This document shows, one piece after another, positions 8,818-16,600 of a DNA stretch of 64,000 nucleotides. Source of the stretch: an uncultured Pseudomonadota bacterium. GTDB taxonomy: Bacteria > Myxococcota_A > UBA796 > SXON01. Position numbers and translations under genes: made by a program. Below the pieces are notes generated by a model. That model worked only from the letters and a program-made list of their open reading frames with translations, searched no databases and had not been told where the DNA came from. Every line of letters begins with the position of its first letter. Positions within the stretch are counted from its first letter, which is position 1. The DNA lies in the NCBI GenBank assembly GCA_903875225.1, contig CAIQVJ010000019.1, positions 62,001 to 126,000 on the forward strand, read 5' to 3'.

Positions 8818-11800
8818 TCAAAAGCTCGCCCCGAAGGAGAGGTAGGCGCCGCCGAGATCCCCGATCGGGATGCCGTCGCCGCGGGGTGCGAACCCGTACC
8901 CGGCCCGGATGATGTAGCCCCCGCCGTACCCGGCGATGGCGTAGAGTTCGAGCTCCGCGCCGGTGCCGAGCAGGACCTGACCGAGCGCGCTCGTGTCCGT
9001 GAAGTCGTCGAACGCATTCCCCGAGTCCACGAACAGTGCGCCGGACACGTACCGCAGGAAGAACGGCAGGGTGCCGAGCCCGCGGTCGATGTTCCAGATC
9101 GGGAACCGGGCTTCGAGCGAGCCGAGCCAGTACCACTCGCCGCTGTCGGAGGCCGGGTAGTAGCCGCGCAACATGCGCCACTCCCCGGGCACCACGGTGA
9201 TGCCCGTCTCCGAGAAGGAGCCGCCGAGCCGGTAGCTGCCATACCGGAAGTGGTCGCCGAGCGTGGCGCCGCCCGAGAGCTTCCAGGCGAACACCTGGTT
9301 CGGGATGAGCGGATTGGTCACGTACTCGCGCCATTCCACGGTGGCCTGCGCCTGGGTGAAGCCTACGCGGGCGCCGGTGTCGTCGAAGGTGTAGCTCCCG
9401 AGGAAGAACGGGGTGAGCTCTGCGCCGAGCGCGAGGGAGCGCGCTGCCTCGGGGCTGACCGAGCGGGTGTAGGACTGGCCCTTGGAGTAGCGCCAGCCGA
9501 TTCCGACGGAGCTGAAGAACCCACGCGTCGGGAGGGCGGGCAGGTAGGTGCCGTCGGGGATCGCGTCCCGCGGGGTGCGCAGGGAGCCGGACCAATAGGC
9601 GCTCACGCTGGAGTGGGGATCGAGCGGGTAGCCCACCGACGCGCTGCTCTTGATGCGTTGGTCCCAATACCGGGTGTCTGTCGGTTCGACCGAGGGGAGG
9701 TAGCCGCCGCCCCCCTCCGGGGTCGGCGTCGCGCTGTAGATCGTGGAGGAGCTCGCGATGTAGTCGGCGAACGAGACGCCGAAGACGGGGCGCCACCGGT
9801 TGAGCGTGAGGGAGGCCCCGCCGCCGAGGAACGCGGCGTCCGTACGCCAGGTCAGGTAGGCCGAGTAGTTGATGAACCCGAGCACGTCGGTGCCGTAGGT
9901 CGACGCCGCCCCGAGGAACCCGATGTCGTTCCCGGTGGAGGTCAGGTAGCCCGAGGGCAGCCAGAACCGCGGCGGCAGGAGCGTGCGCCACGGGGAATAC
10001 GGGCGCGTGGGCAGGTCGGCGTGCGCGAGCGGGTCCACGGGCGGCGGATCTGGTACGAGCGGTGGGGCGGGAGACGTCGGCAGGATCGGGCTCGGGACCG
10101 ACACCATGGAGCGGGTGGCCATGGCGCCGTCGAGATCGTCCACGTGCTTCCACGAGCCGGGATCCACGGGCATGACGGCGACCACGGAGCCCATGGTGGT
10201 GAACACGTTGAAGGCCAGTCGGGTGCCGTCGGGGTGCACGGAGGGCCCGTACGCGCCGGTCAGGACGTTGCTGACCTGGAAGATGCCGCGCCCTTCCCGA
10301 TCGAGGGCGTAGATGTTGGGAACGCCCGACCGGTCGGACGCAAAGTAGAGCCAACGGCCGTCCGGGGACCAGCTTGGGTCGCGGTCGATCGCGGTGTCGG
10401 TCGTCACGCGCTCGACCGGCGCGCCGTCTGCCGTGTAGATCCACAGGTCCCGCTGGCCGTCGCGCCACACGCTCATCGCGATCAGGCTGCCGTCCGGCGA
10501 GTACTCGGGGGTGCCGTACTGGGTGTGGGCGTGGTCGTCGGGGATGAGGGGGCGGAATTCGCCGTCCACCGTGAGGTACTTGACCGCGTTGTCCTGGGCC
10601 TCGTTGGTCACCACGAGCAGGCGGCTGCCGTCGGGGGTGAACACCGGGTCGCGCGCCCGCTTTCCATTGGTGAGCATCTTCAGGCTGTCGTTCGCGATGT
10701 CGTACTGGTAGACGTCGTCGTAGCTGTTGTAGAGGTCCACCGTGTGGGCCATCGCGAACACGAAGCCCTTGGAGTCGGCACGCCAGGAGAGGCTGCGCGC
10801 GGCCTTGTTCTTCAGGATCTTCCGAGGGTTGGTTCCGTCGGCATCCACGAGCCAGAAGTTGCTCCCGCGGTGCTGATCCGAGCACGCGTACGCGAGCGTC
10901 TTGCCGTCCGGTGACCAACTGGGCACACCGCAGCCATCGTCCTTCGGGGAGATCACGGTGTAGGGCGTGAGGCCCCCGGCGCGGATCGCGTCGGTCTGCT
11001 CCTGGTACCGCGCCTTCATCGCCTCCTTCCACTCGAAGTAGAGCTTCACGAAGCTCTGGCCGAAGGTCTTTTTCGCAGGCAGCAGGAACGGGATGGAGCG
11101 CCCGTAGCGGTGCACCCAGTCGGTCCAGGCATCGGGCTTGCCCAGCCCCTCGGGAGCGGGTTTCGCGGCGTGCTCGGCGGCGAACTGGACGAAGTCCTCG
11201 CCGAACAGGTAGCGGAGGTTCCCTGCGGGCGGCTCGGGCTGGTAGCCCTCGAGGTTGCCCAGCGGCGGGAAGCGATCCTCGATCACCGCCGTCCGCTTGA
11301 CCATGTCCACGAGCGCGCTCCGCCCCCGCCCGGCGATGGTGTGCTTCGTCTCCTCGTAGGTCGCGAGCCCTTCCGTCAGCCAGCCCGGGGAGAGCTGGTG
11401 CGTCGAGATGATGCGCCCGAGCACCCCTCGAGCGACGGCGGGCAGTCCCTCCACGGTGTCGATGTGCAGGATGTGCGTGAGCTCATGGGTGATGATCGCC
11501 TCGTTCCAGTCGCGGTAGAGCGACAGCGTGCTGTCGGCCTCGGGCGCCGTCACGAAGATGACGATGTGGTTCTCGGGGATGATCGACGCGTAGCCGTTGG
11601 CGTCGTCGGTCCAGTCGACGAGGACGATCTCGATCTTCGCCTTCGGCGTGTTGTGGAGCTCGGCAGTGAGCTTTCCGTAGGCGACCTCGGCGTCGACGGC
11701 CATCTCCTGCGCAAGCTGGGTCTCGTCACTGCCCGCCCTGGGAGAACCGTCCTTGTCCGTTCCCGGGACGTGGAAGGTGATGCGGAAGTGGTCGGTCTCG

Positions 11801-11889
11801 ATCACCTGCCAGCGGAGCGAGGGGCTGAACGGCGCTGCCTGTGCGGGGACCGCGAGGGCGAGGAGCAGGAGGGCGGGCAGCGAGCGCAC
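8818..11889 (-). CDS. Secreted gluzincin-like peptidase/PD40 propeller/outer-membrane barrel fusion
   Basis: A protein of about 1023 residues from the GTG at 11887-11889, chosen because a clean signal peptide (about 20 residues, ending AQAA) begins there. A longer frame reaches 12024 but lacks an export signal at its start. The first third has a zinc peptidase signature HELTHILH with a downstream GLATYEE that could supply the third ligand. The middle holds six TolB/PD40 repeats (WSPDGKTLAYA, YSPDGSLIAMS, WSPDGRWLYFA and similar), a beta-propeller. The last 430 residues are strand-rich and end in Phe, like a BamA/surface-antigen type outer-membrane barrel. It is likely exported to the outer membrane, with the peptidase and propeller in the periplasm or outside. 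The gene precedes the cyclase and is divergent from the MCE gene. Confidence 0.82.
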   Translation of the reverse strand: MRSLPALLLLALAVPAQAAPFSPSLRWQVIETDHFRITFHVPGTDKDGSPRAGSDETQLAQEMAVDAEVAYGKLTAELHNTPKAKIEIVLVDWTDDANGYASIIPENHIVIFVTAPEADSTLSLYRDWNEAIITHELTHILHIDTVEGLPAVARGVLGRIISTHQLSPGWLTEGLATYEETKHTIAGRGRSALVDMVKRTAVIEDRFPPLGNLEGYQPEPPAGNLRYLFGEDFVQFAAEHAAKPAPEGLGKPDAWTDWVHRYGRSIPFLLPAKKTFGQSFVKLYFEWKEAMKARYQEQTDAIRAGGLTPYTVISPKDDGCGVPSWSPDGKTLAYACSDQHRGSNFWLVDADGTNPRKILKNKAARSLSWRADSKGFVFAMAHTVDLYNSYDDVYQYDIANDSLKMLTNGKRARDPVFTPDGSRLLVVTNEAQDNAVKYLTVDGEFRPLIPDDHAHTQYGTPEYSPDGSLIAMSVWRDGQRDLWIYTADGAPVERVTTDTAIDRDPSWSPDGRWLYFASDRSGVPNIYALDREGRGIFQVSNVLTGAYGPSVHPDGTRLAFNVFTTMGSVVAVMPVDPGSWKHVDDLDGAMATRSMVSVPSPILPTSPAPPLVPDPPPVDPLAHADLPTRPYSPWRTLLPPRFWLPSGYLTSTGNDIGFLGAASTYGTDVLGFINYSAYLTWRTDAAFLGGGASLTLNRWRPVFGVSFADYIASSSTIYSATPTPEGGGGYLPSVEPTDTRYWDQRIKSSASVGYPLDPHSSVSAYWSGSLRTPRDAIPDGTYLPALPTRGFFSSVGIGWRYSKGQSYTRSVSPEAARSLALGAELTPFFLGSYTFDDTGARVGFTQAQATVEWREYVTNPLIPNQVFAWKLSGGATLGDHFRYGSYRLGGSFSETGITVVPGEWRMLRGYYPASDSGEWYWLGSLEARFPIWNIDRGLGTLPFFLRYVSGALFVDSGNAFDDFTDTSALGQVLLGTGAELELYAIAGYGGGYIIRAGYGFAPRGDGIPIGDLGGAYLSFGASF

Positions 11890-12023
11890 GTGAGAGGCTA
11901 ACCCAGGCCCCACCCGAAAGAACCGCGGGGCGCAGATGGGCAGGATCGAGAGACGACGGCGCGCTCGGCCAGCGGAGGATCCATCGGGCAGACGTTCGCC
12001 GATTGTGCGCCGTGCGCCTGACA

Positions 12024-12037
12024 CCGGCGTGCGCCGG
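12024..12037. promoter_or_regulatory. GC-rich palindrome in divergent promoter region
   Basis: CCGGCG-TG-CGCCGG is a perfect inverted repeat 14 bases before the GTG of the MCE gene, within the 160-base divergent intergenic region. It could be an operator, or a chance palindrome in GC-rich DNA. Confidence 0.2.
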
Positions 12038-12051
12038 GGTAAGTAGCGGCG

Positions 12052-13515
12052 GTGCGTCGTCTCACGAATGAGTTCCTGGTCGGTCTGCTCGCGCTCGCCG
12101 CGATCGGGCTGGTGATCGTGGGTGTGGTGATGACCAACGATCGACCCGAGGGGGTGTCAGGCACCTACCATGTGGTAGCGGTCTTTCCCTCGGCCGAGGG
12201 GGTGTATTCGACGACCCCCATCCGCATCGCGGGCGTCCCGGTCGGAGCGGTGAGCCGGGTGGATCTCGACGGCAGCCAGGCCCGCGTGGAGCTCGAGATC
12301 CAGGGGAACGTGCAGCTTCCGACCGACTCGGTGGTGGCGCTCGCAAGCGAGGGCATCCTCGGCGACAAGTTCGTGCGGGTGAACCCCGGAAAGGCGAGCT
12401 CACTGCTGCGCGAGGGGGACACCATCGGCCTGGACAGTGCCTCGCCCGACCTCGAGGCGCTGGAGCGGAAGGCCGGGCTGATCGCGGACGATGTGAAGGT
12501 CATCACCGGCAACGTCAAGGACCTCGTGGGCGACGAGGGCATCCAGGCCCAGCTCCGCGCCACGCTGCAGAACGTGCAGGCGCTGAGCGAGACGCTCAAG
12601 GACACGGCGGCCGGGAACCGCGACGAGCTGGACGCGATCGCGAAGAACCTCCGGGAGGTGAGCGAGGCGCTCAAGGCGGTCGTGGGGACCAAGGGTACCG
12701 GTGTGGACGCCGAGATGGCGAAGATCCAGACGGCGACGGAGTCCCTGGATCGCACGGCCCAACACGTCGAGTCGATCGTGAACAAGATCGATGCCGGCGA
12801 GGGCACCGTGGGCGGGCTGATCAACGACGGCTCGACGCTCAAGACGGTGAACGAGACCCTCTCCGAGGTGCAGAACACCGTCACCGACGTGCATGGGCTG
12901 ATCGGGCAGGTCTCCCGGCTGCAGACCGAGGTGTACTACCGCGGCGACTTCTACATGGGCACCGACCCGCAGTCCGGCGACTTCTCGGGCAACCCGGTCG
13001 CCGGCGGCACCCGGAACGTGCTCGGGGCGCGGATCATGCCGCGCGAGGACTACTGGTACGTGTTCGAGTTCGTGAGCCACCCCATCGGCTCGATCTCGTT
13101 CGAGGACCACTCGATCCCGTCCCTGGGTACGAGCTACCGCGAGTACGTCGTGCTCCCGGACTACCGCTACACCTTCCAGATCGCCAAGCGCTTCCACGAC
13201 GTCGTCTTCCGTTTCGGGCTCAAGGAGAGCTCGGGCGGTGTGGGCTTCGATGGCCTGCTGTTCCACGACCGCCTGATGCTCTCTGCCGACGTCTACGACT
13301 TCACCTACGGCTCCTGGCCGGTGATGGACGGCACGCCGGAGGTGCAGCTCACGGCGCGCGCCTACCCGCTCAAGTACATGTACCTGGAGGGCGGGCTCGA
13401 CAACGTTGCGCTCGGCGCCCGGTACGGGTTCGTTACCGGCTTTGTAGGCGGGGGGTTCCGGTTCACCGACAACGACCTGAAGTTCGTGCTCGCGGCGCTG
13501 CCGTTCAGCCCATGA
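12052..13515 (+). CDS. MCE (MlaD-like) lipid-transport protein with barrel-like tail
   Basis: A 487-residue protein of the MCE/MlaD family, which binds lipid at the periplasmic face for transport between membranes. One N-terminal transmembrane helix (about residues 8-27) is followed by the MCE domain (about 37-120), with TTPIRIAGVPVGAVSRVDL and SEGILGDKFVRV matching the family. Residues 130-290 are a helical/coiled segment. The last 190 residues are Tyr/Phe/Gly-rich alternating strands (VYYRGDFYMG, YWYVFEFVSH, RYTFQIAKRF), which look like an outer-membrane beta-sheet rather than a standard MlaD end. The start is a GTG with no strong ribosome-binding site. No MlaE permease or MlaF ATPase lies nearby, so partners must be encoded elsewhere. 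Confidence 0.82.
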   Translation: MRRLTNEFLVGLLALAAIGLVIVGVVMTNDRPEGVSGTYHVVAVFPSAEGVYSTTPIRIAGVPVGAVSRVDLDGSQARVELEIQGNVQLPTDSVVALASEGILGDKFVRVNPGKASSLLREGDTIGLDSASPDLEALERKAGLIADDVKVITGNVKDLVGDEGIQAQLRATLQNVQALSETLKDTAAGNRDELDAIAKNLREVSEALKAVVGTKGTGVDAEMAKIQTATESLDRTAQHVESIVNKIDAGEGTVGGLINDGSTLKTVNETLSEVQNTVTDVHGLIGQVSRLQTEVYYRGDFYMGTDPQSGDFSGNPVAGGTRNVLGARIMPREDYWYVFEFVSHPIGSISFEDHSIPSLGTSYREYVVLPDYRYTFQIAKRFHDVVFRFGLKESSGGVGFDGLLFHDRLMLSADVYDFTYGSWPVMDGTPEVQLTARAYPLKYMYLEGGLDNVALGARYGFVTGFVGGGFRFTDNDLKFVLAALPFSP

Positions 13516-13563
13516 ACCCCCCTGTACCAGGCTGAGTACGCTTTCTGAAAGCGTAGGTTCATG
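13511..13563 (+). terminator. Nested inverted repeat after the MCE gene
   Basis: An outer 8-bp repeat, CATGAACC (13511-13518) with GGTTCATG (13556-13563), encloses an inner hairpin TACGCTTT-CTG-AAAGCGTA (13537-13555). The structure starts at the stop codon of the MCE gene and is followed by AT-rich DNA unusual for this window. It may terminate MCE transcription, although a run of T is lacking, or form a regulatory fold ahead of the TPR gene. Confidence 0.4.
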
Positions 13564-13653
13564 AAGTAAAATATCGTCGAACTCGTATTCTTCACACGGG
13601 GGTGACAATCCCCGACGGCCGAAGTGCGCTAAAGATCCCAGCCGGAGTATCTG
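13564..13653 (+). promoter_or_regulatory. AT-rich leader of the TPR gene
   Basis: The 90 bases before the TPR gene include an AT-rich stretch (AAGTAAAATATC, about 13564-13575) and a small hairpin GGGG-TGACAAT-CCCC (about 13599-13613). A GGAG lies six bases before the ATG. A promoter is likely in the AT-rich part, but exact -35 and -10 boxes cannot be assigned. Confidence 0.35.
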
Positions 13654-16600
13654 ATGAGTAAGAAGAAAGAGCCCCAGGATGCCTCGTTCGGAGCGTTGGA
13701 AGACGATTTTTTCAGTGCCGGCGGTTGGGGTGAGGAAGATGACGGTGGCGAAGCCGCGCGCGTCGAGGCGGCGAAGGCCGACGCCCTGCTGAAGGAGCAG
13801 GCGAAGGCGGCAGCTGCGAAGGCCGAGGCCGAGAAGGCTGAAGCTGCGAAGGTCGAGGCTGCGAAGGCGGAAGCGGCGCGTATCGAGGCGGGCCAGGCTG
13901 AAGCTGCGAGGGCCGAGGCCGCGCGTATCGAGGCGGCCCAGGCTGAAGCCGCGAGGGCCGAGGCTGCGCGACTGGAGGCGGAACGTGCAGCGGCGGCCGA
14001 GGCCGAGAGGACGGAGGCGGCTCGGGTTGCAGAGGAGTCGCGCAAGGCGCGCGAGCAGTCGGATGTGTTCAAGAAGAAGTCTGCCAAGGAACGGCGGGCC
14101 GACGAGGCGCGCCGCGCCGAGGACGCCCTCATCAGCGCCGCCGAAGAGGCCGAGCGCACCCGGGCGGAGGCCGAGGCCAGCGAGATGGCGGAGATGCGGC
14201 GCGTGGAGGCCGCGAGGGTGGCTCGCGAGGAGGAGGAGTTGCGCGTGGCGCAGGAGGCCGTGGACAGGGAACTGGCGGCCCGCATCGCGGAGCTGGCCCG
14301 GCTGGAGGCCGAGGCGCACCCTTCGCCCGTTACGATGCCGGTGAGCCGCGCCCGCCCGAATCCCACGCTGGTCTTCGACCCGGAGGCCCTCCAGGCGCAG
14401 CTCAACGACGCGCCCCCCGAGGATGCGGAGACGCAGATGGAGCCCGGGCTCGCCGCCGTGATGGAGAGCCAGCCCGAGCCCGAGCCGGCGGCGGTGGTGA
14501 CGCCACAGGCGCCGATCGTGAGCGGCGAGGGGTCGTGGACCGAGGCGCTCGCGCTGCTGCGGCAGGAGGCCGAGCGGGCCTCCGGGGCCCGGCGGATCGT
14601 GTTGTGCACGGCCGCAGCGCACTTCGCCCGCACGCGACTGAACGTGGCTTCGGATGCGCTCGTGTTGCTCGACCTCGCTGGTGTGGGCACCCGGACCAAG
14701 GGCGAAGGGCGCGGCGATGCCGCGTACTGGTTGGAGAGGGCGCGTGCGCTCGAGGCGTTGGGGGACCGCGCGGCGGCTGCGTCCGCCTACGAGGCCCTTG
14801 GCGCAGTGACCCCGAACGCGGCCGAGGCGGAGGTGGAGGCAGCGAAGCTCCACGTCGCGACCGGTGCCGAGGACGCGGTCATGGCCGCGCTTTCCCGTGC
14901 GCTCTCCCACGGGGAGGACGCCTCGGCGCTCTCCCTGCTCGTGGAGGTCCAGCGCCGTCGCTCCGACCCGGTGCTGCCGGAGTCGCTCGCGCGGCTGGCG
15001 GCGCTGCAGGTCGGCCCTGTCGCCGCGGGGCTGCTCGTGGAGCGGGCCCACCTCCTCGCCCGTTCGCCGGGCGCCGTCGACGCGTGGCGGGCCGCACGAG
15101 CTGCGGATCCCGCGAATGCCATGGCGCTCACCGGTCTCGACGGCGCGCTGCGCGAGGCCGGCGACTGGGCCGGCCTGGCTGCGCTGTATGAAAGCGAGGC
15201 GGCTCGCCTCGGGGCTGACGCATCGCTCGCCGAGGCGACGCGCGCCGCAGAGTCCGCGTGGTGGTGGGCCCGCGCTGCCCGCGTCTACCGCGGTCAGGTG
15301 TTTCGCAATGACGAGGCCTCCCGCTGCTTCGCTGCGGCCGTCGCTGCCTCGCCCGGCTCGGCCGGCCTGCGCCACGAGCAGCAGGCGCACCTCGCGGAGG
15401 CGAAGGACACTTCCGGTCTGATCGCCGCGCTCAAGGACGAGATCACGACGCTTCAGGGCCCCGCACGCGCATTCGCGTTGTTCCGCCTCGCTCGCGAAGT
15501 CGAGGCCTCGGATTGGGCCTCCGCCTGCGCGCTCTACATGGAAGCCGCAGACGAACCCTCCGCTGCCCCCGCCGCGGAGGCCGCACTGCGCCTGCTGCAC
15601 AAGGCCGGTCGCTGGCAGGAGACCGTCGACTTCCTGATCCGCCGCGCGGCTCGGCTCCACGACCCCTCGCTCCTCGTCACCGCCTGGTACCGCGCGGGGG
15701 AGACCGCGGAGGGGCCCCTCGGAGACCTGCCCAACGCCCGGCTGTACTACGAGCGCGTGCTGGAGCTCGCTCCGGGCTACCTGCCGGTGCTCGAAGCCCT
15801 GGAGCGGGTGTACCACCGCTCCGGCGCCTGGGCCGAGCTGGCGGCCGTCTACGAGCAGCGCTCCCTGCTGGCGGAGGAGCCCGTGGGGGCAGCGCTGCAG
15901 CGGCACCGCGCCGGGGCGACGTATGAGATCCGGCTGAACAACGTCGCTCGCGCCAAGGAGGCCTACCGCCTCGTCCTGGCGAACGTGCCGGACTTCTCCC
16001 CCAGCATCGATGCGTACGCGCGGCTCCTGGAGACCGACGGCGAGTGGGTCGAGCTCGGGCGGGTGCTGCGTGCCGCTGCCGCGAGCACCCGCGACGGCAT
16101 GGAGAGCGTGAGCCTGTACTACCGGGCAGCCCGGGTGCTGGCCGACCACTCCGACGACATCGAGGGCGCCCGCGTGTGCCTGCGAAAGGCGCTCGAGGCC
16201 TCCCCCGGCTTCCTGCCCGCGGTGCTCCTGCTCAAGGACCTCGCGGCGAATTCCGGTGACATGGCGGAGCTCCTCAACCTCGAGCGGGCCCACGCCGACA
16301 TGGGCGAAGACCTCGACCGGCGTCACTGGCGCCTGCTGGCGGCCGCGGACTTCGCGTTGTCCATCGGGGAAGATGCCAACGTCCTCGCGGGCACCGTCCT
16401 GCGCGAAGAGGCTGCGGGCGACAGCGCGGCGCGGAGAGCCGCAGTCGAGGTCATGGAGCGCACGGCGCTGCGTTCGGGCGATGCCGAGACGCTCGCGCGT
16501 CTGTACGGTGACGCCTCCGCATGGGTGCGCCTGGCAGAGGTCGCCTCCGAGGCGGGCGACGGGGCGGAGCTGCTCCGCGCGGTCAACGGGGCAATTGCCG

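Noticed and set aside
8263..10914. Long plus-strand open frame of about 880 codons
   Set aside because: Antisense to the cyclase and the peptidase/propeller/barrel gene, whose motifs are clear. The composition is Arg/Glu/Val/Gly-biased shadow sequence.
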